64,000 bases of DNA. Origin: Zonotrichia leucophrys gambelii. Its lineage: Eukaryota > Chordata > Aves > Passeriformes > Passerellidae. Under the pieces are notes generated by a model. That model worked only from the letters and a program-made list of their open reading frames with translations, was not told the origin of the DNA and ran no database searches. Below are positions 1 to 14,520 of the stretch, one piece after another. The position numbers and the translations under genes are program-made. The DNA is taken from the NCBI RefSeq assembly GCF_028769735.1, contig NC_088170.1:50811585-50875584 (forward strand), read 5' to 3'. Within the stretch, counting starts at the first letter, position 1, and the number at the start of each line of letters is the position of its first letter.

Positions 1-2118
1 TCTTGCTGCACTTGTAGAGATCAGCCAGGTGAGAGATGCGAGGGGGCTGTAACTCCTCCAGTCACCCCAGACACAGGGGACAGAGTTCATTCCCAGGTAC
101 TCTCCTTCCTCCTTTTGCACAATGTGTTGTGAAGGAATAACCAGGAAACAAAGCGTCCTCCCCCGTGAGCCTTGTGTGCATCTTTGCTTGGGGCAGTGAT
201 CTGTTTCTGTGTTTGGGGTAAAGGCCAAGACTTTGAACCAAAGATAGTTTTTGCTAGTCAGTATCATCTGTCATATTCTCTACCCTGTGTTATTCCCTGC
301 AATGACTAATAAAAGCATCAGTATTTTAGAAAAAAAGTGGGCGGAGAACATTAACATGGATTTTGCATGTCTACCACATGAGTAACACCCAGGTGGATTA
401 TATTTCCTTAACAGAAAATAAATGTTCTGGCCTGTAAGACACACACTGGTACAAAAAAGTAGTCTGTCATCTGAGAACAAGAAGCCAGATTTTCTGAGAT
501 CCAGTGCTCCTGGTGTCCTAAATGAGAAGAATTAAGGAGTCCAGGGAATGCTGGTAAGTGCCTCTTGTCCTCTCCAGTATTTACAGTGGCAAAGTTGGTT
601 AAGTTCCTGTTCTCTGCTGTTGTGGTGAGGATGTGTGCTTCACTCTCTTCTTCCCAAGTGTGCTTTGAACCTGTCCACGTGGAAAGGATCCTTTCCCAGA
701 TGACCACATCAGTGCACATGAATAAGCCAGTTTACTTAGAGGCATGATTCCAAACACTCACTGTACTAAGGAACGTGGGCTCATTGGAATAAATCTGCAG
801 ACGTGCACCAGTTAATTACCTGTATTGTTTGGGTTTTCACCAGAGACACTTTGGGATGAGATAAGCTTCAGAAGCATCCTGTGCTACTGCTGTTGGTCTA
901 AACTGCAGTTTATATTTCCAAAGCTTTTTTCACTTGGGCTCTGTGAGGAAGGGTGTCTCTCTCACTGCTCATTTGTTGAAGCTGCTGTTTTCATTATGTA
1001 CATGTGATAAACAGGAATATATCTTTCTTGACATAAACCTATTTCACCCAGATTGATTTTAGCTTTCACATTGGAAGATATAACTTTAAAGTACATTGGC
1101 ATAGGATGACATAAAAGACAACGAAACATGAATGGCAATCAGGTAATTAGGAAAATTGTTATTTACTGATTTTTTCAATGCCTATTGTCATGGTAGCTTG
1201 GCAAGGGATTAGAAAGATTTAAATATAAATTAGATCTGTCATTCTCAAAATGAAAACAAGTTAGTTATTCAAAATTGTAGGGGAAAAAAAAGAAAAGGCA
1301 AAAGAGCCTTCTGTGTTGCCTTTAAAAGCTTAGATGTGAGCCCTGGAAAGCACTGAGTGCAAGCCACATTGTAGGAGGCCTCCCAGGGGAGAGTTATGCT
1401 GCTCCTCTTAGTATTTTCTTAGCTTGCACAGAGAAGCACAAGTCAGAGGTATCCTTGCATATGCAAATATGCCAGAAGAGGAAAAATAATTGTAACTGCA
1501 GGAATGTGATGCTGTGTCCAAACTAAAAGGTTTGCAGAGACAGCAACAGCAGAGCTGCTCTGCAAATGAGGTATGGGACTGAAACCTGCCAGTTTGGTCA
1601 ATGGCAGCTTTAGGGCTTAGAAGGTGCAGTGTAGAACTATTCCACACTGAGACCATCTCAGGTTCCAAAAGTAGGCCAGGCAAACTAAAAATGTCCTATA
1701 CTGAACAAATATACTGCAATTTTTCATACTTTACCATTTAAAAATCCAGGCTGGTGTCTCTGTATTTCATTGTACCCTGCAGGTAAACTGCTTTATTTGG
1801 AAAGAAGGTAAACACATATTTGGTCTCCATTGCATAATACACACTCACCCACAGAGCATCAGATGCCTCAGTGGACAGCAGGAGCTGTCAGTGGCTTGAA
1901 CTGCTGTAATACAGAACAGGACGCTGGTGCATTCAGGACATACTTCTGCCTGGAAAGTTTATGCACACATTGGAAGGAAAATACTCTCTCAGGTTAAACA
2001 ACAGAATTCTCCCAAGCTTCCTGGTTTTCTTGTATGCTTAATGTACATCCTCAGGAGGAGCTCACTGACTTCCATATCTCTCCCCAGTGCTGTGGTTTCC
2101 ATAGAACAGAAACCTGGT

Positions 2119-2152
2119 GACAAAGGCCAGAATGAGACAAAGGCCAGAATGA
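2119..2152. repeat. 17-bp perfect tandem duplication
   Basis: Two identical 17-bp units beginning gacaaaggccagaatga lie head to tail at 2119-2135 and 2136-2152. This looks like a replication-slippage duplication. Confidence 0.85.
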
Positions 2153-4469
2153 GAACATGTATTCAGGTCAGTTCCCTGACACTGATGCAGATTTGAGGAT
2201 AGTATGTGCTTTTTGGTCTGATCTCTTGCAGACTCCAGTCCTAGTAAAAAGATTTACAACCTCACTAGCACCTGAAGTGACTCTCTCAGACAAAAGAGGA
2301 CACAAGTGATAGTTGCTTCTAACGTGCCACCTCTATAGGTAGCTGAACCCCAGATGGGAGGGACTGGATGGAGTTTAGCCATAGCTCTCCAAAAGCAGGT
2401 TGAATTCTTTAGGATGGAGCTGGCAAAGAACTGTGGAAAATATATAGAAAATCTTGACTAAAGAGAAATAAGTGATAAAATCAAGACAAAGGCAGTGGAC
2501 AAAGTAATTCCTAAATGAGGAAAGCAAATCCTAGATGTGCACAGGGCATGCCAAATGCACATGGTGCTGACCAGAACTACCAGTGCAACCTGAGCTCCCA
2601 TGATTTACCTGCAAGAGACCCAACACTGCCTGGGTCTGACTGCATGGGAGGGCAAAGCTCACCAGTGGCAAGAATCCTGGGAGCAAGTCAGGGAAGTCAG
2701 CCCCATCTTCTGAAGGGCTGAAGGAAAAGAGTGCCCAGAGCAGTGTAAATTGGAGGATGAGTTCTGTCCCATGGCCGTGGTGGGTGAGCATGATACAGAG
2801 AAAGCCCTTCTGCCTGGGGTTTGTGGAGGTTAGGGTGGTACCTTGGGTTAGTGAGGGTTGGAGGTGGGGATGTGCTGGAATAGGGAAAGAGAAGAGTACC
2901 TCAGTGAAGGGTGGGCTTAGGCAAAGGGGACAGACAGGATGAGTGCAGGGTAGGACCTGACGTGTGACTGAGGCTCAGGGGACAGGAGCTGAGAAGCAGG
3001 GTACAGGTGCCTTGATGGCCTGCTCTGCTGAGAGATGAAGGGCCTGGTGCCAAGGAGGTGGCATTCATCTCAGTGGAATCCTGGCAGAAGAGCAGGTGAT
3101 GTGTGGTGAGAAGGGAAGTGAGATCCCACATCTTCAGATAATTCCCCTGCCTCCTATCACTCCACTCCATGTACCCTCAGCCTTGCAATCCAGAGAAGCC
3201 AAAATCACAGTGTTGATTTTTGACACTCATTAATAATGGGATTACTTCCTCCATGTTTCATTCTTGGATCAGCTGAGTTCAACCTTTGTTTACACTGCTT
3301 GGAAGCTTTCCACCAGCTCTGCCTTTGCACATTATGCATCCTACTTTTTATTTATAGTGTATTGTGGTATTTGAAGATCTTTACCAGCTTCTCTCAGCTG
3401 CCAGCTGTGGCTGTTCTATTATTTCATCTTTCCTGCTGCCTCACAGCCAGCAGGAACACTTTGTGTTATATCAAAGTGAAATCAGGAGCCACCCAACAGC
3501 CATACTCTTATGATTTGAAGGAGCACAGAAATATTTAGCACCAGGTTATTGGGTTGAATCCAGCTCATTCAGCAGCAACTGGAAATTGTTAATGCCTGCT
3601 GACAGGCGGGCAGCTGTGGGGCGTGATACTGGTGGCTCTTCTCCAGTTGCTCATGGACAGATGTCCCCCTTACAAAACCCAACCAAAAACTAACACTGTT
3701 GCTGGCAGCCTCAGCAGGGACACAGAGTGGGCAGTGAGGCTGTTCTTACACCGAGCAGTATCTACAAAGAAAAGCCCAAGAGCACTGGAGTGAACAATTT
3801 GCAGGCCACCCCTCTGTGAGGCTTGTTGTGGGGATGGGAACCTTCTCTATCAGCAACTCTAAGTCTTGTTTTGAAAGAAATATATTGAATATTTTGATGA
3901 TAGAAGCCAGGGGGATGTTGCTTGACATTGGAGACAAACTGGTAGGTTTTAACAAGGTGTGAAGAGTGGTTTAAATATTGTTCTCTGCAGCTCTTTGTTT
4001 TGTTTCCCATTTCTCTGCAGACCCATTTTTGTAACTCCTCAGGTTCCTTGGCTTTATTCTATTCTGCACCATCACTTCTGCCAAGTACAGTAATGATTCA
4101 ATGGTTCATTCAAAAGTTGGCAATTATTTCCCTTTATTATTTAATACTGCACCCAGCAAGAGATAGCTTATTCTGTGAGGAAATTCCTATTTGACTAGGG
4201 AAGTGAATGCTAGAGTGGTAAAGATGCTGGGTGGGATTTCTGACTGTAAGAATGCTGTGGAGTGGATCCTGCATCACAAAGATGCAGTGTTACAGGAGAC
4301 AAAACCACTGCTACCTGTGAAGTGGCAAAGCCTTGTAGTCCACAGCTTGGGCTGAAGCACAACTACCACCATGAGTGTCTCTGCAGTAATTTGACCTACA
4401 TAGTTTAATTACTGTTTATCTTATTTTCCTTGTTTTCCTGACACATAAAGATGGCTGACTATTTTCCAT

Positions 4470-4493
4470 AAAAAAAAAAAAAAAAAAAAAAAA
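4470..4493. repeat. Poly-A tract, 24 bp
   Basis: An uninterrupted run of A residues followed by A-rich sequence. It could be the tail of a retroposed sequence, but I see no recognisable body upstream and no target duplication, so I treat it as a simple repeat. Confidence 0.9.
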
Positions 4494-7400
4494 CAAAACA
4501 AACCAGCAGGTGAAAGAGTTCAATACAGACTAAAACATTTTAGGACCAAATTTCAAAATTTCAAAACTTTATTTTCATTTCTTAATTTTAACCAAATAAT
4601 ATTGATTTAAAGTTCTTCTGCAAAATAAGAGTAATGGATATACTAGCATGTTACTGAAGAATTATAATGTTAAAATGTGTGATTTGAAAAGTTCTATCTT
4701 CTTTCTTCATCATAGCAAACTGCTTTAGAATATATTTTCCCATAATTTTAGAATAGTTTTATAAATTAATGCTTTAAAATTATTTTTACTAAATAATTAT
4801 TTAAAGCTGTTGTTCTATAGTTGACTTTAAAAAAAAAAAGTAGATAGCTGAATATTTTGATTATTTTCTGATTTGGATAATTTATCATTATATACACTTA
4901 TATAGTAAAAAAATATTACACAAAGAAAACAATGTATGACATCTAAAATGACAAAACCCTTTCAATATAGAAATTACTGCCATGAAACTGAAATTGTTTC
5001 CAAAGAAAAAATTGTTTTTATGCCAGGGAAGAAGAAAAATAGTTTTAAAATTGCAATATTGAAAGTAAATTGCAGTATTGAAAGTATAGCAGTGGGTCCA
5101 CAGTTCAAAACAACTCTAACATGTGGCACTGCCTGCCATCCCTTTGGGGTGGGAAACCCTCCACCAACCCCAAGTGCTGTGTGAGCACAATCAGAGCAGG
5201 GAGTTTAATGACAGAGAGTGGTTTGTTGTTTAATTGTACAGCTCCAAGGTTCTGCCTGAATCCCTGTGAGAGCAGTCAGAGGGTCACACATGCATTCAGC
5301 TCAGTGATCTCCAAGCAGGGCAATCTTGGTATCTGTTCTCCAGCACAGGATCTCTTCTTGACCTCGTTTCACACTTGGTGTGAATGCATCACCTGGGGGT
5401 ACTCTAGATTCTGGCAAAGCACAACACAGTTTTGCTCTCCCCATCCCATTTTTTTTAACCTCCATTGGACAAATCCCTGCTACACTGAAAAGCAAAATTA
5501 AGGCAAATACAGTTTGCCTTATTTTGGGAAAAAAGGAACTATTTCAAAGAATTTGTTCAGTTAACTACAGAATATGGTGCAAGACTTCTGACAAGTAATG
5601 TGTTTTGTACTACTCAACTGCAATCAGCTGTGTCAGGAGACACTTTCATCAACTACCCTATAATTATGTTAAGGCTTTCACCAAATGACAAATCCCAACT
5701 GGCTGGGCCAGAGCCCTGCCTTTCTAGAGAAGGGTAATAATTTTGTCCACTCACTGGTTCATTCATTTCAGCAAGTCCTGACCTGTGGATTCACTGAGGT
5801 GAGTATTTACTGATTATTTTTATGCTGTTTAAATTTTTACTATTTTAAAATTCAAATCTCACAGAGGGAAGGTAAAATTTCATAGGACTTTCTAGAAAGA
5901 TTGTCAGGAGTTGTAAGGTAGAACAACCACTTACCTGTGTTACACACACTGAACTGCATCTATCAGCTGAACTGACACTATCAGCTGTTTTTCTCTCAGT
6001 GTATTTTAACTTCCTTTTTTCCATGCCAGTGATTCACTGAACTATTATGCACAAAAAAATATTATTAACTGCACATATATAGGTGTCAGAGGTATTGAGT
6101 AAAATCTATGTCTCCAGACAAACAAAATTGCTAAAACAACTTTATTTTAGCGAAGTCTTGTTTCAAGCTTTTTTGGCTAAGTCCTTAGTCTAGGCAATTT
6201 TTCTCAGGAGGTGGGAATAGGTTTCCTTTACAGGTGTGAGTGTGCTAATAGGGATTTCTGTTTCTTTAGGAATCTAAAGTTTATTGGTATAGACTTACAC
6301 CTGGGAAAACTCAATATGAAGTTACTTCTCCCTAGTGAATGCTTCTAATCAGGGGTGAAAGAGAAGACACCTGTATGTTTTCAGCCTTTCAACTCAGGTA
6401 AATGATATGGTGCAGTGTAATAGTTATTTTTTACATGAAGCCACAGGCAGGCAAGACAACCCACAAAATATGAGGCAAGAGGTTTGAGTCAGAGTTGCAT
6501 GTAAGCAATGGAGCACGTGCGGGGTAATCTCACACAGGTGAGGGCTGGCACGGGCATCCACTAAAGCGTCTCAGGAGGGAAAGTCAGAGAGTGAGGTGTG
6601 GGCAGTGAGAGCCAGGCCTGGCTGCCACACACTGTCCAAGTCCCAGTTCCCACGGCAAGTGGTCTCAACATGTTAAGGTCTCTTAAAACCATTAGACTCC
6701 ATTGTGTTTCTCAGCTTTGCTGTTTAGTCAGAGTTTGTGAGGGTTTGCAGTTTGTCTCAGAAGAGGATGAGATGGTGGGTCAGCTGTCCCAGCAGTATAT
6801 CAATAGAGATATCATGAACTTTGCCACCCTAACCAGTGGCAGGCCCAAACAAAAAAAACTCATTTCCTCAGCTCAGAGCCACTGAAAATCCTTTTCCTTA
6901 GGCTTTCTCCAAGGGTTATGCTAATATTCTTGCTCAGGCAGGCCCAACTGTGCTTCTTTCTTCTTTTCAGTTGAACTGTTAATTCTCTGCATATCCGTTT
7001 CCCAAAACAATGCTCGATAAATGCTAATGCCTCCTTAATAAATCACTGGTTTTCTGCATAGCTTTGTACTCACTTTTGTTTTGAGACTTTGACATCTGTT
7101 TACCCATCTCTCCCACTTATCTCCAGGGATGGGTGGCAATTACACAGGCTTCTCAGTGTTAGTAGGTTTATCAAAATAACAAAAGGCTATGTGAGGGCTG
7201 TGAAGGAACAGCAGGTGAAAGAGAACACAGTACGAAAGAGAAATCACTCTTGAGGCAAGGTTTATTTCTTTACTGCAGTTTCATATTTTTGTCAGATTGT
7301 ACTTATTTATATGCAATCGTGAGAGAAAGGAATATGGAATGAATTACAATCCCAGGAGAGGAAGATTAAAAAGAGAGAGCATTCAGGTATTGCAGAAGAG

Positions 7401-8334
7401 AACTTGAAATGTCACACTGTGAAGACATATGTTAATGTACAAACTGGTATGAGGTTAATAATACATATTTATTTCCACGAATAATTTGCTTTGATGACCC
7501 CTCCCCCTGCTACTCAGACCTCCTGTTGCTCTAGCAACACTCTCTATGGAGTGTGGCTACTGAATATCGAGGAACAATTTCATCCATGCAGGTTTCATTT
7601 ACCCCAGGGGCGTTTCTGCTCCCTTGAAAGGGAACGCACTTATCACCTTTCTCGAAGATTCTATTTTTTTTTCTAAAAAGGATAGCACAATTTTGTGACT
7701 CAAACAGTTTCAGATACAGAATTGACTGCTGTGTTAATTTCAATACTGCAGTACTTCCCAGGATTATGCAAAAGCCTGTCCTGGTCTCTTCTTCAGAGCA
7801 ATCTCACCTTTTCCAAAGGCACAGTAACCTTTGTACAGTGTAAATTTTTTTTCTTTCATAAATCCTAGATTAGAATAATAGTTTCTTGAAGGGGAAATAT
7901 ACTTTTAAACACAGATGTGAAATGATACCTGCTTTGTAAAGAAATGTACTGCAGTTATCTCTGTGCTGCATGTTGGCTTAGAAGGCAAGAATATATATTT
8001 TTATGTTCAGTTCAGACTTCTGATTTTCAAAATAGTACTCATAAGGGAGATGATGATCATTAAGTGCTTACTAATAGTGGATTATAATCCTCCATATTAT
8101 GGGCCACCTTTGATACTGTCTATACACATACAGGTGTATAACATTGCCTTGTTTGGAAGAGCTCCCTGAGAAGATCTAGGGAAGTGCTTAGGAAAACTGT
8201 TCTTGTACTGCAGGATGCACAGTGATCTGCACTAGAGTCCTTTGTAAATGTTGCTGTCCACAAGAATTTAGAATTATACTGGAACACATGATGCTGCACA
8301 AAATATGACACTGGGCATCTTAAGTAATATCCCT

Positions 8335-8397
8335 AGTGGATGTTGGACCAGGTGACCTTTAAAGGTCCCTCCTAACTCAAACCCTTCTATGGCTATG
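8335..8397 (+). mobile_element. CR1 LINE 3'-end fragment
   Basis: The stretch has the conserved CR1 3'-UTR order: a 'ttggaccaggtgacctttaa' block, then 'ggtccctcctaactcaaac', then a degenerate ttctatg-type terminal repeat. Only the last ~60 bp are present, as expected for 5'-truncated CR1 copies in birds. The orientation is sense on +. Confidence 0.85.
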
Positions 8398-8663
8398 AAA
8401 ATTTGACCTCCTACTTTGAGAAGTAGTCAGAACAAAGAATAGGCTGTATATACAAGCCCAAAGAAAATTGGGTTTGGGGCTTTTTTTTTTTGTGATCTTT
8501 TTTTTTTAAGGCTTCTAATTAAAATTATTGAAAAGGTTTCAGCGTAGTATCGTGAAAATGTATTTAACTAAAAAGAACCCAAAGAAAACTACTAGGTGCT
8601 TTTAAAAACTGGGCTGTGATTTTCCCAGTATTCTAAGTTGGGATAGCACTGGTGTAATACAGT

Positions 8664-8790
8664 GATCCAAATATGCCTCCAGGTTGTTCTTGCCTTTAAT
8701 TAGCTATATATTAATAATCTATATTAATGATTCAAATATGCTTTCAGGCTGTTCTTGCCTTCAATTAGCCATATATTAATGGTAAAGATA
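8664..8790. repeat. ~65-bp imperfect tandem duplication
   Basis: Two adjacent copies start at 8664 and 8729. Each runs from 'gat(c/t)caaatatgc' through 'gttcttgcct' to 'ccatatattaat' or its variant. Several transitions separate them, so the duplication is not recent. It lies in AT-rich non-coding DNA with no gene nearby. Confidence 0.85.
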
Positions 8791-11700
8791 CAATTATATT
8801 TTTAAATTCTATACTGATGGCTAATGTATTTTTCTTGCTATGGAGAATATGTTTGGGCTTGTTTTGCCACAAAATACTAGAGATTCAGCAGACAGTGAAT
8901 GTTTTGCAGGGTAATCTTAGTGAGATAGAATACTTTACAGTCACACATGACTGACTATTTTGTCCCTGATTCCTCTGCAATGGAAACTGTTATTATAAAA
9001 TCTGGGTTCTGCCAAACCTATTTAAACAGAGTACAGCAAAGGAAATTTTTCCAAGTACTCTTGGAAATGTGTTCAGATAGTTTATTTAGCTAACTTGCTA
9101 AAAAAAAAATCAGAATATCAATTAACATAATATCAATTAACAGATAATTAACAAATAATCAATTAATTAATTCTTAATAATGGTATTAAGAATTTTTATA
9201 AAATTAAAAATTAGAACTTGCAAGAGAAAAAAGAGAATGAAAAGTATAGAGATTTTACTAAATACATGAAAGAAATCCTGGAACAGTGCAGCAGTCATCA
9301 TAAGAGTAAGAAAATAATTGGGTAAGTTTAGTAAAAATTTATATTTTAACTAATTTAAATAAAACAAGTTAAAACCATATAGTTAACTCATTTAAAATAT
9401 TAAAAAGTTGTTTGACTACTTTTGTATAGGTATTTTTAAGGAGACTTGTCTACAATGTGGATGCTCAGGTCCTGATCTTTACATCACGGGAATATTTTGA
9501 TTTTTTTTTTTTCCACAGGCAACAGTCAGGAATGCTGGCAGAAATTTTCAGGAGGTTTTTTTCAGGTCCTCATGTACTCATTGCCCTGTACTCAGTTATG
9601 GGAGTAACCAATGATGAAAGAGATGACTTGGCAGTTCTTGATGATAAGGACAGCCACAGCATTGGGGTGGTTTGACAAGCATCTCTTAAATCAGACATGC
9701 TGACTAAACCAGCCAGTTTTGCTGGTTCATGTACCTAATTATGAAAACCCCTTCCTCTCCTCTATATCAGCTGAGGCATTTTCAACCTCAGCAATTCATT
9801 ACGTGGCCTCATTAACAGTTGCCTTAGCCCAGCTGAGAAGAATCTACTGAATTGAGGGTGGAGTTTAAAACCACTGTCAAGATCAGTGCTTACCAAATGA
9901 TGACTTTACAGAGATGTCTAGCTTAATGTGCTTGTAACAATGAGGCCACATCCTCTATGCAAATATCACCCTTCACAGGTTAAACCTGCCATCAGCAGTG
10001 TTACACAGATGGTTCATACTTCCAGAGGTGGACCTGCTTTCTGCGGAGCTTTCTGTTCCTCACAAATGTTCATGTTATCATCACAACACCCATGTGTGTT
10101 TGTGTTAACTGAGTGTCATTGCCTCTTTATGAAATACCAAAAATGACACAAATAGGGAATGCAATACAACTACAAGGTTATGCTTCCCTTTCTTCTGTGT
10201 CTGTTTCATGACTCTGATACCTGTTTGTAATGAACAAACAGCCTCTAGCCAGAACGTAAATCTCAAAAAAGAGCAGCAGGGTTTAATTGGAAGTTGCAAC
10301 AGTGATACCGTTCCCTTCATCCAGAAAGATCCCTCCAGAACAGAATGGAAGGGAACGGGGCATTTCCCACAGTAGCACCACTGGGCCACCCAAGGACAGC
10401 AGGACAGATACCAGACACATTGACTGTTTTCCACTGATCTATAAAAAATACATGTGCTGACCTCAGAGAGCTCTTTCCCAGCAGTGTGAGCTGATTTGAT
10501 CCTATTTAGAGAGACTGTGTATGGCTGTATCAGTATCGTCGGTAACTTTAGAAAAATCCTTTGGATTCTCCTTCAGGTTTCTTCCAAGTTTAAATACATT
10601 AGCATTTATTATATACTTACTCTGCTCCTCAGAAGTGTATTCCATCTCTCCTTAGGACTTAATCAGTGCTGACATCTTCATAGAAGCTAGAATTGAGTCC
10701 TTAGACATTTGTACAACTTTACATTTTTGTAACCTTCAGATAAAGGAAAATAAAAAGCATCTTCTCCCGAGAACCTAAGTTACACTGTCTAATACTTTAT
10801 TTTGTCTGTAACATCAAGAGTTATTTCTACACTGAAGTAGCTAGTGTTTATATGAAAACAAAAGAAAAAGGAATAAATCCTTAAATATTCTGGTCCTATC
10901 TGCATTCTTGACCATATACCTTACATCACAGCCTCAGGCATTTAAAGACTTAAATGCAAAGATTCAAAGAGCTAGATTCTTCTGTCCCATAAAAACCTGC
11001 AGTTCTACATGCCAACTTCCATATCCATGTTTTTTTTGGCATAGGGAAAAGACCAGCCAATTCTCACATCTGTATTTTTTGTTATTATTATGTCATTAAT
11101 TAATAGGCAATATCATACTGTTGGCGATGAAAGGAACAGTTAATAAACACATGAGGAGTATGTAATCTGTAATCTAAAATAACTACACTGATGATCTTGG
11201 CACAACAAACAAGTGTTTTTACATGCTGTTGTTCAACAAGACAGCACAGTTCAGTGACACTCACCTTCTTCCTTAGAAGTCGTGAAGAGCACACCTGCTT
11301 TCGTGTGCTCAAACTAAAACAGTGGAAGTGCAAAATTTTACAGACTCCTGTTTGAAATTCAGTAAGTGTAATTAACACTACTAACATAGATAACATCAGA
11401 TACTCTTTTTGTTTATTGGCTTAAGTTTAATGTTAGCAGATTTGACTTGACTAAGCAATGTCTAATTATATCAAGGCTGAATGTGGACTCTCATGTCTTA
11501 TTTTCATAAAAAGCCTCAAAGCTGAATTCCTCTAATGTTTAGTGGCAAGCTTTGAATGGTATGACTACTGCTTTTTGATGCACTACACCATCCATTTTGG
11601 TGGATTGTGTCAAGTCCAAGGGTATGTATGTATAATACTTCTTTTTTTTGTTTGTTTTCAGACTCTCTTTGGTCTAGTGGAACCTTTTCAGAGTCCACTT

Positions 11701-12735
11701 TTTCAGGGACATGTGGCATGGCCTGAATCCATGACTGTGTAGTTACCAAAACACAAGAGCACACTTGCACTTTCAACCATGTCTGTTTCTGCAGTCCAGT
11801 TTATGCCGTGAAAAATGATGCAATAATTAAGCCAAGAAAATTAATATGATTTCCTGTAATGCTTAACCTTTACAAAGTTTATTAAAGTCAAAGCTTTTTC
11901 CCTAGACAAAAGGCACTTACCTGACTGGAAGTACATATTGATGGAGCTATTCCACGAACAATTAGTGTTAATATATTGTAAAGTAAATGACTTTTTGACA
12001 GGCAGAAGGGCAGCTTTCTGACTCAGCTCACTTAGACCACCATCAAGGAGACTGAAGAGAGTAACATTTATCAGGGCTGTCATTGTTATGCTGGGATGAA
12101 GGCAATCCTTTTAACTGGACACTATCACATAAAATAATCTGTGAACTCATACTCAGTAGAGTACATCACAGTAAGATTTGGGGGAAAACCATTTCCCAGT
12201 AAACTGTTACATTTAACTTTGCAAAATTAGCCAATAATAAATGAGTTCTAGCAAGACCAGTAAACGTAACATTCCAAACAATATTTTCCTCTTTTCCTAT
12301 ACATCAAGTCAGTCTGTTACTGTAATCCACTCATAAAAACAACCTTACAGGAACAAATAATAAAGTTTGTGTTTTGTAGTTTTATGACTTCAGTGGGGGC
12401 AAGAAATATCTTATAATCAAAGCCAGAGGAACAGAAAAAGCCAAACTACTCCTACAGCTTCTTTCTGAGGTCTTCCCACTTATGATCAGACTAATCACAT
12501 AAAAGATCACTGTCCTGGCAAATGCTGGTGTGTATCAGCTGGTTATGTGTGAAAATTTATTTAATTTCAATAAGCTGTATTTGCATAAGTGGAAAAAGTA
12601 TTTCTGCAGAATTTCAGTACAGAATTCTTTGAGTTTGTCCTGGAAGTCTCAATCTGTATTCTCTCAGGAAGTGTCACTTAGGATAATGCAGAAGCCAGGA
12701 AGAGAGATGCTCTGGTGTACCTCATAGTTACAAAC

Positions 12736-14520
12736 AGGAAACGTGAAGGCTGGGTCTTGGCTGTAGGGATTATGAGATGGTGGAGTTCAGGATCATGAAA
12801 AGAGGCAACAAAGGAAATGGCAAGATCATAACAACTGCCTTCAGGAAAGCACATTTTGCCATCTAGAGATCTAGAGGCATCAGCTTGGAAGAATTCCTTG
12901 GGAGACAGCCCTGGAGAGAAGGGACCAGGAGCTGACTGATTTTAAAGAATCACCTTTTCCAAGCTCAAAAATCTCCACATTCAGGAAATCAAGAAATGGC
13001 AGGATAAGCTCTTGGCAAAGCTGAGACATAGAAAGAAAGCACACATGAGGTACTAGCAGGAACAACTGAACAAGAACCACAGTTTGAGCTGTTGGTATCT
13101 GGTTAAGAAACCCAGAGCCCACCTAGAGCTGAATCTGGCAAGATGTGAGAAGGGCTTCTAGAGGTATAGAAGCAGCAGAAGACAAGAAAAATGTGGGCCT
13201 AGTACTGGCTGGAGATGCAGTAGCAAAGGACAAGCAAGGTCAGGAACATCTATGCAGACTGGACACACACAAGTTTATGGGACATAATGGCATGTGCCTG
13301 GAAGAAGTGGTATGTGCTGAAGAAGCTGCTGATGTCATTGTAAAGTCACTCTTGATAATCTTTGAATAGTCACAGTGACTGGGGAAGGTTCCAAGGTCTA
13401 GAAGAAAGCAAATGGAACTCCTTTCTTAAAAAGATTAAAAAAAGAGCAACCAAAGAACTACAAGCTGGTCAGATCAGCCTCACCCCAAACCCTGGGAGGC
13501 TGAGAGAGCAAATAATCCTGGAAAACATTTACATTAGGAACGAGAATGTGATTGCAAGTAGTCAGCATGGATTAACAAAGAGAAAATTAGGCCTGCCCAA
13601 CCTAGCAGCCTTCTCTAAAGAGATGACTGGCTTGGTGGACAAGGGGAGACATTGGATACTGTTCATTTTATCAAGGCTTTCAACAGAATCTCCTGTAATG
13701 TTCTCACTGATTAAGTACAAGCCAGATAACTGGACAGTGAAACTGAAAACTGGCTGAACTGTCAGGCTCACAGGGTTGAGATCAGTTCAGGATCTACAGC
13801 TGGAGGCCCATCAAAGTCCAGCTGGAAGCCTGTTTCTAGAAATGTACACTAAGGCTTCATACTAGGTCCAACATTATATAACATCCTGATTATTTCCTGG
13901 AGAAGAGTGTTCCTGTGGCAAGTTTACAGATAATCCAGACTTGGGAGTGGTTGATATGCCACAGGATCATGCTGTCATTTAGAGGGACCTCCCCAGACAC
14001 CTTATGAAGTCCAATGTATGAAAACATTGAGCCCTACACCTGGAGAGTAATAACCCCATGCACCAGTACAGGCTTGTCAGCTGAATGGCTGGAATGAAGT
14101 TGTAGAGTAGGCTCCACAAAGTTGACTGGATTGAGTAATGAATCTTTGCAGCAATGAAGACCAACAGCCTTTTGGGTGGCATTAACAAGAGTATACACCA
14201 CCAACAGGCCAAGCACTGCATTTATTCCTTCTCTTTAGCACTGATGATGCCAAATCTGGAGTGTTGTGTCCACAACTGAGCTTCTCAGTACAACAAAGCA
14301 ATGGGCATACTGGAGCAAATCTAGCAAATTGCTCCAAAGATGAATAAGGGATTTTAGCATTTGTCATATGAGGAGACATGAGAGAGCCAAAATTGTTCAG
14401 CTCAGAGGAGAGATGGCTTTTTCCTGCTGTCACCTCTGGGCAGCTGTGGGAAATGCATGCAGACAGCTTTTCTACAAGTTTCATCAAGCAGATGTCATGC
14501 AAATGAGGTACTGCTCTTGA
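12736..14520 (+). mobile_element. Decayed CR1 LINE, reverse-transcriptase region
   Basis: The run of sequence matches the order of avian CR1 ORF2 as I know it. It covers the region upstream of the RT (12780-13130), the 'catgggaca' type block near 13275, the 'agcatggattaacaaag' block near 13565, a 'gacaaggggagacattgg' block near 13640 with the following 'tcaaggcttt' block, and the C-terminal region near 14020-14060. All frames carry stops and indels, so it is dead. It is 5' truncated and lacks a clear 3' end. The open frames at 13145-13369 and 13362-13757 are fragments of this element, not host genes. Confidence 0.75.

Larger units (their letters stand above)
1..12735. other. Non-coding intergenic stretch, no recognised gene
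   Basis: I see no exon I can assign to a protein family on either strand. Open frames are short (mostly under 130 codons), lack family motifs and do not join through plausible splice sites. The DNA is AT-rich, especially around 4500-5080 and 9050-9430. Small structures include a 17-bp perfect tandem duplication at 2119-2152, a poly-A run at 4470-4493, a CR1 3' end at 8335-8397 and a 65-bp tandem duplication at 8664-8790. Untranslated exons or enhancers cannot be excluded by eye. Confidence 0.6.

Noticed and set aside
9457..9675. 72-codon frame with a structured-looking sequence
   Set aside because: It crosses a poly-T run, has no recognised domain and no companion exon nearby.
13145..13757. 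Two open frames (74 and 131 codons) as possible genes
   Set aside because: They fall inside the decayed CR1 reverse-transcriptase region.
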